DNA of 64,000 nucleotides from Fimivicinus intestinavium (GTDB lineage Bacteria; Bacillota; Clostridia; Oscillospirales; Acutalibacteraceae). The stretch is taken from positions 1-64,000 of the forward strand of contig DVKY01000044.1 in NCBI GenBank assembly GCA_018715765.1, read 5' to 3'. This document shows positions 8,020-16,678 of this stretch, piece by piece. The position numbers and the translations under genes were made by a program. Each line of letters starts with the position of its first letter. The first letter of the stretch is position 1. The notes below the pieces were generated by a model, which had not been told where the DNA came from, ran no database searches, and was given only the letters and a program-made list of their open reading frames with translations.

Positions 8020-8048
8020 TTGAATCTTTCCGAAATATCCTTTAAAAT
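8020..8048 (+). promoter_or_regulatory. Promoter of the apbE-rnf cluster
   Basis: TTGAAT (8020-8025) and TAAAAT (8043-8048) are 17 bases apart and about 30 bases upstream of the apbE start. No other convincing promoter was seen within the cluster, so it probably drives all nine genes. Confidence 0.65.
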
Positions 8049-8078
8049 AGAATCTGACACATAAGGCGGTGAATTCCC

Positions 8079-9134
8079 TTGCAGTGTACATCCTCCAAAA
8101 AAATGCTTTGGCGCGTTCTGCTTCCGGGAGTGCTGGCCGTAGCTCTGATTCTTCTAATCGGCCTGGATCTCTGGAAAAGCCAGCGGGAGTCCGCCTTTGA
8201 ACAAAGCGGCCTCGCTATGGGAACTGTCGTCACAGCCCAGCTCTATGGGCCCGGCGGCGAAGAGGCGGCAGAGACAATTTTTTCCGCAATCAAGACACTG
8301 GAGGCACACCGTCTTTCCTGGCGGCTGCCTTCCTCTGATATTGCGCGCGTAAATGCCGCAGCAGGCACGGGCGTGCCTGTTGATCCGCAAACCATTGGTT
8401 ATTTGCAACAGGCGGCAGAAGTCAGCAAAAAAAGCGGCGGAGCCTTTGATTGCACGACCGGCCAGCTGACACAGCTTTGGGATATCGGCGGAGAAAACGC
8501 CCGGGTGCCCGCACAGGCGGAAATAAACGCCGCTCTGCAAACGGTTGGTTATCAAAACGTGCGCCTCCAGGGCGGGCAAGCGGCGATTGCCAAAGGGCAA
8601 AGCCTCGATCTGGGCGCAATCGGCAAAGGGATCGCCTGTGACGAAATTGTGCCCATCCTGGAGCAATCCCATCTGTCCGGCGCAGTAATCTCTGTAGGTG
8701 GGAGCATCCTGCTGTGGGGCCAGCGCCCAGGCGGCGGAGATTGGAAAATCGGCGTGCGTGACCCGCGCGGGGAAGCTTCCGACCAACTGGGCTCCTTTTC
8801 CCTCTCGGAGGGCTATGTTTCTACCAGCGGCGATTATGAGCGCACTTTAACGGTGAACGGGCAAACCTACCACCATATTCTCAATCCCAAAACCGGCTAT
8901 CCGGCGGATGCGGGCCTGATTAGCGTGACGGTAACGGCCCCAACCGGACTTTTGAGCGACGCGCTCTCTACTGCCTGCTTTGTTTTGGGGTATCAAGACA
9001 GCCTCCCCCTTTTAAAGGAATTTCACGCGGAGGCAATTTTTGTCACACAGGAAAGGGCCGTGCTTGTCACAGAAGGCCTGCGCCAAAGCTTTACGCTGAC
9101 AAACGGCGATTATCACCTTGTAGACGCCGGATGA
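8079..9134 (+). CDS. apbE: ApbE-family FMN transferase
   Basis: This 351-residue ApbE flavin transferase is anchored by an N-terminal membrane segment (about residues 10-28) and has no lipobox. Family signatures are present: AMGTVV at the domain start, LDLGAIGKG(I)A(C)D, the GGS loop, and HHILNPKTGYP near the C terminus. ApbE uses FAD and Mg2+ to link FMN by a phosphoester to Thr/Ser of target proteins, here very likely RnfG and perhaps RnfD encoded downstream. The TTG start is chosen because AAGGCGGTG sits eight bases before it; an internal ATG at 8103 lacks such a site. First gene of the rnf cluster. Confidence 0.9.
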   Translation: MQCTSSKKMLWRVLLPGVLAVALILLIGLDLWKSQRESAFEQSGLAMGTVVTAQLYGPGGEEAAETIFSAIKTLEAHRLSWRLPSSDIARVNAAAGTGVPVDPQTIGYLQQAAEVSKKSGGAFDCTTGQLTQLWDIGGENARVPAQAEINAALQTVGYQNVRLQGGQAAIAKGQSLDLGAIGKGIACDEIVPILEQSHLSGAVISVGGSILLWGQRPGGGDWKIGVRDPRGEASDQLGSFSLSEGYVSTSGDYERTLTVNGQTYHHILNPKTGYPADAGLISVTVTAPTGLLSDALSTACFVLGYQDSLPLLKEFHAEAIFVTQERAVLVTEGLRQSFTLTNGDYHLVDAG

Positions 9135-9177
9135 GCCCAAAACCGGAGGCCCGATTCTGCGGCCGGGAGACAAACAC

Positions 9178-9558
9178 ATGAAAAAACAACCAATTTTCCG
9201 GCGGGCCGATCTAATCCTGGCGGCCGTTTGCACCGTGATTTGCCTGTTTCTGTTTTGGCCCTCCAAAGGGGGGGCACCCTCGCAGGCAGTGCTTTATTGT
9301 GAGGGGGAAGAGGTCGGGCGCATTGCGCTCAGCGAGGTCGACTCGCCTTATACCATAGAGCTGGGCGATAACCCTGCGGCCGTCGTCCAGGTGGAACCCG
9401 GGCGGATTCGGTACCTTTCCGCCGGCTGTCCGGATCAGCTCTGCGTGCGTGCCGACTGGTTGTCAAAGCCGGGGGATACTGCCGCCTGCCTGCCTGCGCG
9501 CACGGTGATCTCCATTGAAGGGGAGCGTAATACAGGCGTGGATGTGCAAACCTATTAA
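9178..9558 (+). CDS. NusG domain II-containing membrane protein
   Basis: This 126-residue protein has an N-terminal membrane anchor (about 11-27) followed by a small beta-rich domain with the typical ending CPDQLCVRxxW ... CLPxRxVISIEG of NusG domain II-like proteins. These are often encoded next to ApbE and the Gx transporter in Rnf clusters, and their function is unknown. The cysteine pair CPDQLC suggests a redox or metal role, which is inference. It has a GGGAG site and lies 43 bases after apbE. Confidence 0.85.
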   Translation: MKKQPIFRRADLILAAVCTVICLFLFWPSKGGAPSQAVLYCEGEEVGRIALSEVDSPYTIELGDNPAAVVQVEPGRIRYLSAGCPDQLCVRADWLSKPGDTAACLPARTVISIEGERNTGVDVQTY

Positions 9559-9595
9559 ACTCCCCCGATTCCTATGAAAAGGAGGCGCCCCGCCC

Positions 9596-10132
9596 ATGAG
9601 CGGCAGGCCGAATCTCAGCCCCCGCACGCAAAAAACAACGCTGCTCGGTATGCTCGGCGGGGTCGCGCTGGCCTTATCCTTCCTCGAAAATCTGATCCCC
9701 GGGCTGCCGGGGCTGCCCCCCGGCGCAAAGCCCGGCTTTTCCAATATTGCCGTTATGGCCGCCGCCTCCCACCTCGGGCTGCCAGGCACGCTTTGTATTG
9801 TGCTGCTCAAGGCAGGCTACGCATTGCTTAGCCGCGGGGCGTCCGCCAGTTTTATGAGCCTTGCCGGCGGCGTGCTGAGCATGGCGGTAATGCTCCTGCT
9901 GCTGCGCGGCAGGCGCAATCCCTTTGGAGCTGTGGGAGCAGGCATTCTGTGCGCGCTCGCGCATAACTCCGGCCAGCTGCTCGCCGCCTGGGCGCTCACC
10001 GGCACGCACGCCATCTTCGGCTATGCGCCTGTGCTGATGCTGTTCGCGTTGCTGACCGGCATCGCCACAGGCGCAGTATACGGGGCGGTTTCGCCCTATT
10101 GCAATCGAATTTTTTCTTCTCTTCCGAAATAA
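9596..10132 (+). CDS. Gx transporter family protein (Hpre_diP_synt_I)
   Basis: This 178-residue protein has about five membrane segments and the family's opening pattern LGMLGGVALALSFLENLIP, followed by PGAKPGFSNI. It is annotated in related genomes as heptaprenyl diphosphate synthase component I or Gx transporter. Its persistent place between ApbE/NusG-II and Rnf genes suggests a link to flavin, quinone-like cofactor or precursor transport for the complex. No enzymatic motif for prenyl transfer is visible, so transport is the more likely role. It has an AAAGGAGG site. Confidence 0.85.
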   Translation: MSGRPNLSPRTQKTTLLGMLGGVALALSFLENLIPGLPGLPPGAKPGFSNIAVMAAASHLGLPGTLCIVLLKAGYALLSRGASASFMSLAGGVLSMAVMLLLLRGRRNPFGAVGAGILCALAHNSGQLLAAWALTGTHAIFGYAPVLMLFALLTGIATGAVYGAVSPYCNRIFSSLPK

Positions 10133-10162
10133 ATTACAGCTAAAAAGCAAGGGGTTGAACAG

Positions 10163-11518
10163 ATGAAACCTGAAAAAATGAAGGGCGTGCTCACGGCGGT
10201 GCGCAGGCTGCGCGGCGGCGTGAGCGTTTCGCACAATAAAAACACGGCTGAGATGGAGCCGGTGCGCATGCCCTCCCCGGAGCGTGTGGTGCTTCCAATG
10301 CAGCAGCATATCGGCGCGCCATGTGTGCCTGTGGTCAAGGTGGGTGATCCGGTCGCCGTCGGCCAGGTTGTGGGGGATAGCGACAAATTCATCAGCGCGC
10401 CGATTCACGCCTCTATTTCCGGCAGGGTATCCGCTATCGGGGAGTGTACGCTGCCCTCCGGCGCAAGGGTGCAGAGCGTCACAATTGAATCAGACGGAGA
10501 AATGCGCCTGTATGAAGGCGTAGAGCCGCCAAAAGTCAACAATCGGGAGGATTTCCTACGGGCTATACGCGCCTCCGGCCTGGTCGGCATGGGCGGCGCC
10601 GGCTTTCCGGCCCATGCAAAGCTCCGCGTCCCGCCGGATAAGCATATTGATACACTCGTAGTCAACGCAGCGGAATGTGAGCCGTATATCACGGTCGATT
10701 ACCGCGAGTGCATTGACAATTCATGGGACATTATGTCCGGTATTTTCACCATCCGGGAGCTGCTCGGCATTGACAATGTCATCATCGCCGTGGAGGATAA
10801 CAAACCGGCCGCCTTCGATGTGCTCAGCCGGATTGCGGAAAACAGCAACGATGTCGGCGACCATGTTAAGCTCATGGCGCTGAAGTCCATTTATCCTCAG
10901 GGCGCGGAAAAAATGATGGTGCAATCGGCCACAGGCCGCCGCGTCCCACCGGGCAAGCTTCCGGCGGATGTAGGCTGCATTGTGATGAATGTCGGCAGCG
11001 TCGCCTTTGTTTCCAGATACTTAAAATCCGGCAAGCCGTTCGTCTCCCGTTCCATTACGGTGGATGGCTCCGCAATCGCCGAGCCGAAAAACATCCGCCT
11101 GCCCATCGGCACCTTGATTGCTGACGTGATTGATTTCTGCGGCGGTTACCAGAGCGAGGTCTACAAACTGCTCATGGGCGGCCCGATGATGGGCCTTGCC
11201 CTGGCGGACGACAGCCTCCCCATTCTCAAGCAAAATAACGCCATTCTCGCCTTTGCAAGCAACTCCTATCATATTAAAAAAGAGCGCGCCTGCATTCGGT
11301 GCGGGCGCTGCGTCCAGGTGTGCCCCATGAGCCTAATGCCCACGCTCATCGAACGCTATGCGCGCGTGAGGGATGCGGCGAGCCTTAGCCGCATCGGCGT
11401 CAACGTCTGCATGGAATGCGGCAGCTGCGCATATGCCTGCCCCTCCGGACGGCCTCTTGTGCAATATATGCGGCTTGCTAAATCAGTTGTCAGGGAAGCG
11501 GGGGAACAGAAGAAATGA
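10163..11518 (+). CDS. rnfC: Rnf electron transport complex subunit C
   Basis: This 451-residue subunit has the N-terminal RnfC barrel-sandwich region, the NADH/FMN-binding GMGGAGFPAHAKL segment near residue 148, the SLBB-like middle part and two [4Fe-4S] motifs at the C terminus, CIRCGRCVQVCP (from 377) and CMECGSCAYACP (from 416). RnfC accepts or donates electrons at NAD(H) on the cytoplasmic face. Its stop overlaps the start of rnfD by four bases, indicating translational coupling. Gene order C-D-G-E-A-B is the classic Clostridial arrangement. Confidence 0.96.
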   Translation: MKPEKMKGVLTAVRRLRGGVSVSHNKNTAEMEPVRMPSPERVVLPMQQHIGAPCVPVVKVGDPVAVGQVVGDSDKFISAPIHASISGRVSAIGECTLPSGARVQSVTIESDGEMRLYEGVEPPKVNNREDFLRAIRASGLVGMGGAGFPAHAKLRVPPDKHIDTLVVNAAECEPYITVDYRECIDNSWDIMSGIFTIRELLGIDNVIIAVEDNKPAAFDVLSRIAENSNDVGDHVKLMALKSIYPQGAEKMMVQSATGRRVPPGKLPADVGCIVMNVGSVAFVSRYLKSGKPFVSRSITVDGSAIAEPKNIRLPIGTLIADVIDFCGGYQSEVYKLLMGGPMMGLALADDSLPILKQNNAILAFASNSYHIKKERACIRCGRCVQVCPMSLMPTLIERYARVRDAASLSRIGVNVCMECGSCAYACPSGRPLVQYMRLAKSVVREAGEQKK

Positions 11519-12540
11519 GTTTGAAGAAGAAGCTGACGGTCAGCGCCTCGCCGCATGTGCGCTCGCCTGAAACCACTACAGGGATCATGCTGGATGTAAT
11601 CATCGCTCTGATCCCCTCGCTTGCGGCCAGCGTCTGGCTCTTTGGGCCGCGTACGCTGCTCGTCACGGCGACAACCGTCCTCACCTGCATGCTCAGCGAA
11701 TTTTTAAGCCGTAAAATCATGAAGCGCCCCGGCACGCTGGGAGATCTGAGCGCCATCGTCACAGGCATCCTGCTCGCCTTCAACCTGCCTGCCACGATCC
11801 CACTGTGGGTCGCCGCAATCGGCGGCGTGGTGGCGATTGTAGTGGTCAAGCAGTTTTTCGGCGGCATTGGGCAAAACTTTGTTAACCCAGCGCTGGTGGG
11901 ACGTATCGTGTTGATGGCCTCGTTCCCAACCATGATGTCCACCTGGGTGCAGCCCTTCGCCTGGAGGGGCGCGCAGGCGGTCACCGCCGCCTCCCCGCTC
12001 GCCTCCATTGCTTCGATGCTCACCGAAGGAGATGTTTCCGCCGCGGCGCTGTCAGCCAACACGGCGTTGCCCTCCCTTTGGCAAATGCTCATCGGCCAGC
12101 GGGAGGGCTGTTTGGGTGAGGTCTGCGCCGCAGCGCTGCTGCTCGGCTTTGCCTATCTGCTCATCCGCCGCGTAATCACGCCTACGATCCCGCTGACCTA
12201 TATCGGCACCGTAGCGGTGATCATGCTAATCGCCGGGAAGGGCAGCTTCCCCTTTGTGGCTTATGAGGTGCTGGGCGGCGGCCTTCTGTTGGGCGCGATT
12301 TTCATGGCGACGGATTATACCACCTCTCCGATCAACTTTAAGGGTAAGCTCATCTATGGCGTCGGCTGCGGCATTTTAACCGCTCTTATCCGCCTGTTTG
12401 GCAGCCTGCCTGAGGGCGTCTCCTTCTCCATTATCATTATGAATATTCTGGTTCCACATATTGAGCGCCTGACGACGCCCAAGCCCTTCGGCAGCGTGAA
12501 AGGGCCAAAAAAGAAGCCGGAAAAGGAGGCAGGGGTATGA
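11515..12540 (+). CDS. rnfD: Rnf electron transport complex subunit D
   Basis: This 341-residue membrane subunit has about nine helices and the NQR2/RnfD signature. In characterised RnfD proteins FMN is bound covalently to a Thr in a motif like VTGATPLA. Here the equivalent stretch reads VTAASPLA, so the acceptor position (residue 160) is Ser. The subunit forms part of the ion- and electron-conducting membrane core. It overlaps rnfC and rnfG by four bases at either end. The Ser substitution is discussed as a finding. Confidence 0.95.
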   Translation: MSLKKKLTVSASPHVRSPETTTGIMLDVIIALIPSLAASVWLFGPRTLLVTATTVLTCMLSEFLSRKIMKRPGTLGDLSAIVTGILLAFNLPATIPLWVAAIGGVVAIVVVKQFFGGIGQNFVNPALVGRIVLMASFPTMMSTWVQPFAWRGAQAVTAASPLASIASMLTEGDVSAAALSANTALPSLWQMLIGQREGCLGEVCAAALLLGFAYLLIRRVITPTIPLTYIGTVAVIMLIAGKGSFPFVAYEVLGGGLLLGAIFMATDYTTSPINFKGKLIYGVGCGILTALIRLFGSLPEGVSFSIIIMNILVPHIERLTTPKPFGSVKGPKKKPEKEAGV

Positions 12541-13121
12541 AAAAGGAAAAAGGCCTTTGGAAAGCCATCTTGATCCCGACCATCTCCCTCTTTGTCATCT
12601 GCGCGGTGTCCACAGTGCTGCTCGCTGTTACAAATGAAATCACAGCGCCGATGATCGCAGATCTTGCGGCCCAGACCGCCGCCCAGACGCGCCAGCTGGT
12701 GCTCGAGGGCGCCCAAAGCTTCAGCGAGGAGAAGACGGTTTCACTGGGCAACGCGGATTACACTTACTATGAGGGGCTCAGCGACGGCAGCGTTGTCGGC
12801 TATGTTTTTACCACTACGAGCAAGGGCTATGGCGGCGACGTGGAGATTATGACCGGCGTCAGCCGCGGCGGCGAGGTGACCGGCGTGCAAACGCTAACGC
12901 TCAACGAAACAGCCGGCCTCGGCATGAACGCGCAGAAGGATTCCTTCCGCGATCAGTTCAAAGGCAAGAGCGGCCAAATCAGCGTTGCCAAAAATAATCC
13001 AGGTGAAAACGAAATCCAGGCGCTGACCGGGGCTACCATCACCTCCCAGGCGGTGACGGACGCGGTCAACACTGCGCTGGAGCTCTATCAGCAAATCACG
13101 GGAGGTGCGGCAAATGGCTGA
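12537..13121 (+). CDS. rnfG: Rnf electron transport complex subunit G
   Basis: This 194-residue protein has one N-terminal membrane anchor (about 9-30) and an extracytoplasmic FMN-binding domain. The flavinylation motif TGATITS is intact with Thr167 as the acceptor residue, the substrate expected for ApbE at the head of this cluster. RnfG passes electrons within the membrane complex. It overlaps rnfD by four bases; the start ATG is inside the end of rnfD. Length is normal for the family. Confidence 0.95.
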   Translation: MKKEKGLWKAILIPTISLFVICAVSTVLLAVTNEITAPMIADLAAQTAAQTRQLVLEGAQSFSEEKTVSLGNADYTYYEGLSDGSVVGYVFTTTSKGYGGDVEIMTGVSRGGEVTGVQTLTLNETAGLGMNAQKDSFRDQFKGKSGQISVAKNNPGENEIQALTGATITSQAVTDAVNTALELYQQITGGAANG

Positions 13122-13818
13122 AAAAAGAAGCTTGGGCAAGGAGTTCACAAAAGGCCTGCTCAAAGAAAACCCGGTGCTGCGCCTGGTGCTCGGCACCTGC
13201 CCTACACTGGCCGTAACCACCTCGGTGGAAAGCGCGCTGGGCATGGGAGCTGCGGCCGCGATTGTGCTGGTTTGCTCCAATATCGTGATCTCCGCGCTGC
13301 GCAAGGTGATCCCCTCCAAGGTACGTATTCCCTGTTACATTGTCGTCATTGCCGCATTCGTGACGATTGTGCAGATGCTGGTCAAGGCCTTCCTCCCGCA
13401 GATTGACGAGCAGCTGGGCGTTTATCTGCCACTGATCGTTGTCAACTGCATCATTCTCGGCCGGGCGGAGGCCTTCGCGGGCAAAAACCCGATTGTTGCC
13501 TCTGCGCTCGACGGCCTCGGCATGGGCGTCGGCTTCACAGCGGCCCTGCTTGCAATGGGCGCTATCCGCGAGTTGCTCGGCGCCGGCACGCTGTTGGGCC
13601 ATCAGATCATCCCGGGCGCCATCGCGCCGATGATCATCTTCATCCTTCCGCCCGGGGGCTTCTTCGTTTTTGGCATGCTGATCGCCTGCGCGAACCGGCT
13701 CGCCGAGCGCAAAGGCAAACCCAGGGCAACACTGAGCTGCGGCTCCTGCCCGATGGCGGACGCTTGTGCGCATGCAGCGTGCGAAACGGCCGAAGCAAAG
13801 GAGGGTGAGGCAAAATGA
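13114..13818 (+). CDS. rnfE: Rnf electron transport complex subunit E
   Basis: This 234-residue protein has six membrane helices of the NQR4/RnfE (RsxE) family. Hallmarks are the ENPVLRLVLGTCPTLAVTTS opening, NCIILGRAEAFA and GFTAAL. With RnfA it forms the symmetrical membrane pair that holds an intramembrane iron-sulfur cluster, and the conserved Cys in LGTCP is present. The ATG at 13114 is preferred over the upstream in-frame GTG because GGGAGG lies before it. The C terminus is Cys-rich (CGSCPMADACAHAAC), a cytoplasmic tail also seen in some Clostridial RnfE proteins. It overlaps rnfA by four bases. Confidence 0.95.
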   Translation: MAEKRSLGKEFTKGLLKENPVLRLVLGTCPTLAVTTSVESALGMGAAAAIVLVCSNIVISALRKVIPSKVRIPCYIVVIAAFVTIVQMLVKAFLPQIDEQLGVYLPLIVVNCIILGRAEAFAGKNPIVASALDGLGMGVGFTAALLAMGAIRELLGAGTLLGHQIIPGAIAPMIIFILPPGGFFVFGMLIACANRLAERKGKPRATLSCGSCPMADACAHAACETAEAKEGEAK

Positions 13819-14408
13819 AGCTTTTCCTTGCCATTTTGATGACCGGTATTTTAACAGAGAATTTTGTCCTCTCCAAATTTTTGGGCATCTGCCCCTTCCT
13901 CGGCGTCTCCAAAAAGCTCAACACAGCACTCGGCATGAGCACCGCCGTTATTTTTGTGATGGTGCTCTCCACTGCTGTCACCTACCCGATCAATCAATAT
14001 CTGCTCGTAAAAAACGGGCTGGAATATTTGCAGACGCTTGTTTTTATCCTCGTCATCGCAGCGTTGGTTCAGCTGGTAGAGATTGCGCTTAAAAAATTTC
14101 TACCGGCGCTATATAACTCGCTGGGTATTTACCTGCCTCTGATCACCACAAACTGCGCTGTGCTCGGCGTTGTGCTGCTGAATATTGATAAGGGCTACGG
14201 CTTCTGGCAATCCATCGTCAACTCCCTGGGCGGCGGCCTTGGCTTTATGCTGGCCATGGTGCTATTCGCCGGCGTACGCGAGCGGCTGGAATCCTGTGAG
14301 GTGCCAAAATTTTTGCAGGGGCTGCCAATTACGCTGATTGCCGCATCGCTGGTATCCGTTTCCTTTTTGGGGTTTACGGGGATTGTCGAAGGCATGTTCG
14401 GCGCCTGA
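13815..14408 (+). CDS. rnfA: Rnf electron transport complex subunit A
   Basis: This 197-residue protein has six predicted helices of the NQR5/RnfA family. It has ENFVLSKFLGICPFLGVSKK, including the Cys ligand of the intramembrane cluster, and TNCAVLGV as the inverted-repeat counterpart of RnfE. It is translationally coupled to rnfE by an ATGA overlap. It is followed by a 101-base gap before rnfB with no clear terminator. Confidence 0.95.
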   Translation: MKLFLAILMTGILTENFVLSKFLGICPFLGVSKKLNTALGMSTAVIFVMVLSTAVTYPINQYLLVKNGLEYLQTLVFILVIAALVQLVEIALKKFLPALYNSLGIYLPLITTNCAVLGVVLLNIDKGYGFWQSIVNSLGGGLGFMLAMVLFAGVRERLESCEVPKFLQGLPITLIAASLVSVSFLGFTGIVEGMFGA

Positions 14409-14509
14409 GTCAGCCAAACGGCCGTGTTTAGGCAAGCCGAGCGCTCTGTTCCGCCGGGATTGTAGGCGGAGTGCGGCGGCGCGGCTTGCAGCGAAAGGAT
14501 GATGATACG

Positions 14510-15328
14510 ATGAACCCCATCTTACTCTCTGTTTTGATCGTGGCGACCATCGGCTTGTTAGCCGGTTTGGGCCTTGCAATCGCCTCTATCGTGATGGCAG
14601 TGCCGGTGGATGAAAAAGCGGAAGCGCTGGAGGCTGTGCTCCCCGGCGCAAACTGCGGTGCGTGCGGCTTTTCCGGCTGCTCCGGGTACGCGAAAGCCCT
14701 CTCGGAGGGAAAAACCACGCAGACGGCTCTTTGCGCCCCGGGCGGCAGCGAGGCGGCGAAGGCAGTCGCTGCGCTCCTTGGCCTCTCGGCGGACGATGTT
14801 GTGCCCATGGCGGCAGTCGTTCTCTGCCGTGGGAACCACACCAATACGGGCACAAAATTTGATTACGCCGGTGTGCAGAGCTGCAAAATGGCTGTGCAGC
14901 TGTTTGGCGGCTCCTCCCTGTGCAGCTATGGCTGCCTGGGCTACGGGGATTGTGCGGCGGCCTGCCCCTACGGCGCGATTACTGTATGCGAGGGCGTCGC
15001 GCAGGTAAACCCCATGCTCTGCCGCGCGTGTAAGCTCTGCGTGAAGACCTGCCCCAAGCAGTTGATTACCTTACTGCCCCTACACGAGGCAAAGGCTGCC
15101 GTCCTCTGCCGTAACAAAGATAAGGGCGGCCCGGCACGAAAGGCCTGCAAGGCGGCCTGCATCAGCTGCATGCGCTGTGTGAAGGCCTGTGAATACGGGG
15201 CTGTGACAGTGCAAGACAACCTTGCCAGCATTGACCCTGCCAAATGCACCGCCTGCGGCAAGTGCATGGAGGTCTGCCCCTCCGGTTGCATTCATCTTAC
15301 CGGAGTATCCGCACAGACGCAGGCATAA
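14510..15328 (+). CDS. rnfB: Rnf electron transport complex subunit B (ferredoxin-type)
   Basis: This 272-residue subunit has an N-terminal membrane anchor (about 5-30), then the [4Fe-4S] cluster domain ANCGACGFSGCSGYA (Cys49, 52, 57 and a later Cys). The C-terminal half carries several CxxCxxCxxxC ferredoxin motifs, the last at CTACGKCMEVCPSGC. RnfB takes electrons from reduced ferredoxin and feeds them to the membrane core, making the complex a ferredoxin:NAD+ oxidoreductase that pumps Na+ or H+. The ATG at 14510 with AAAGGATGAT is used rather than an upstream GTG, because the protein then begins directly with the membrane segment. Confidence 0.95.
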   Translation: MNPILLSVLIVATIGLLAGLGLAIASIVMAVPVDEKAEALEAVLPGANCGACGFSGCSGYAKALSEGKTTQTALCAPGGSEAAKAVAALLGLSADDVVPMAAVVLCRGNHTNTGTKFDYAGVQSCKMAVQLFGGSSLCSYGCLGYGDCAAACPYGAITVCEGVAQVNPMLCRACKLCVKTCPKQLITLLPLHEAKAAVLCRNKDKGGPARKACKAACISCMRCVKACEYGAVTVQDNLASIDPAKCTACGKCMEVCPSGCIHLTGVSAQTQA

Positions 15329-15365
15329 CAACACATTATTTTTGCGAAAGGCGATCTATTCATTC

Positions 15366-16655
15366 ATGAATCAACAAGCATTGACAATTCATCGGGTGTT
15401 TGGCATTCCGGTTGTGCGCAGCGCAGGGGAGGCCTACAGCATTCCTCAAATCGACCTGAGCGAAACCCCGAGAGGGCTCGAGCCTCTCATTACAGTGGAT
15501 CACACGGGGCCCTACTTGGGCCATCCGGATTCCATCCTGTGCAAAACGGGGGAGATTCTCACGTTTTTTCCTGCCGGTCACGGACGGGGCGCTGTGCTGG
15601 GCAGGGTCAGCTCGGACGGCGGCAAAACCTGGCGCCCTCTTGAAAACACACCGAAGAGCTGGGAGCGCTCCCGTGAAACGCCTACCGTCTACCGGCTGGA
15701 ATTCGCGGATACGGCAAGAAGAGATCTCCTGATCCTGATCTGCGCGAATCCGGACTGGCCCGGCGATAAGGGCAACGGTGGCTTTAACTGCTCACTTTCG
15801 GCGGATGAGGGCAAAACCTGGAGTGAATTTGAAACGTTTTATGAGAAGGGCGGCCCCCACGCCGTGGTGCCGATTGTGGCGATGAGCGCCTTGACGCGTT
15901 TGAAGGAAAACGGCCGGTTTGTGGATAGATGGATGGGCATCTTCCATGATAAGCGCTTTGTCAACTATAAAACGATCCTCTCCTTTGATCCAAATGGCCG
16001 CATGCAGTGGAGCCCGCCGGAGCCCTATTTTGCCGCCTACCGTACGATTGAGCGCGGCTCCAGAATGTGCGAGGTAGAGATGCTCCGCTCAGAAGGCGGC
16101 TTTGGGGACGAGCTCTGCCTCATTACCCGCAGCCAGACAAAAAAGGTCAATTCCCTGATTTCCTTCTCCTCCGACGAGGGCAAAACCTGGTCCGCCCCCC
16201 GCGTGCTGCCCGCCGCGCTCAACGGCGAGCGTCATAAAGCGGAGTGGACGAAGGATGGCCGCCTTTTCATCACCTTCCGCTCCATTGAGCGCGACCCCGC
16301 CAAAAACCGCATTCACCGCGAAAAAGGCCATGAAAAGCGCGGCTGGTACAGCGAGGGCTGGATCGCCTGGGTCGGCGCCTATGAGGATCTCAAGGCCGGC
16401 TGGGAGGGGCAATACCGCATCAAGCTCGCCCACACCTATCTTGACGGGCAAACAGAGCCCTCGATCGTCGCCAATGGCGACACTGGCTATTGCGGCAACG
16501 TCGTGCTTGAGGATGGCACGGTTTTCACCTGTACCTACGGTTGCTTTGGCGAAACCTGTGAGAAGGATGGGGGGCAAGCTCTACGCACCTATATTGCCGG
16601 GCGCAGGATTGACCTGGCCTTAACAGATCGTCTAGCACAAAAAGAAACCTTATAA
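15366..16655 (+). CDS. Sialidase-type BNR-repeat protein, no signal peptide
   Basis: This 429-residue six-bladed propeller-type protein has three Asp boxes, SSDGGKTW (about 81), SADEGKTW (about 145) and SSDEGKTW (about 268), as in sialidases and related glycoside hydrolases. Other conserved blocks are NPDWPGD, GGFNCSLS and HKAEWTKDGRLFITFRSIERD, where Arg residues could belong to a carboxylate-binding triad. No signal peptide or anchor is seen, so it probably acts in the cytoplasm. The ATG after GAAAGGCGA is the start. It lies 37 bases after rnfB with no terminator between, but its function is unrelated. The downstream gene is a close paralogue with a hydrophobic N terminus. Sialidase activity itself is not proven by sequence. 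Confidence 0.8.
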   Translation: MNQQALTIHRVFGIPVVRSAGEAYSIPQIDLSETPRGLEPLITVDHTGPYLGHPDSILCKTGEILTFFPAGHGRGAVLGRVSSDGGKTWRPLENTPKSWERSRETPTVYRLEFADTARRDLLILICANPDWPGDKGNGGFNCSLSADEGKTWSEFETFYEKGGPHAVVPIVAMSALTRLKENGRFVDRWMGIFHDKRFVNYKTILSFDPNGRMQWSPPEPYFAAYRTIERGSRMCEVEMLRSEGGFGDELCLITRSQTKKVNSLISFSSDEGKTWSAPRVLPAALNGERHKAEWTKDGRLFITFRSIERDPAKNRIHREKGHEKRGWYSEGWIAWVGAYEDLKAGWEGQYRIKLAHTYLDGQTEPSIVANGDTGYCGNVVLEDGTVFTCTYGCFGETCEKDGGQALRTYIAGRRIDLALTDRLAQKETL

Positions 16656-16678
16656 ACGATTGGAGGGAGAAGCATCAA

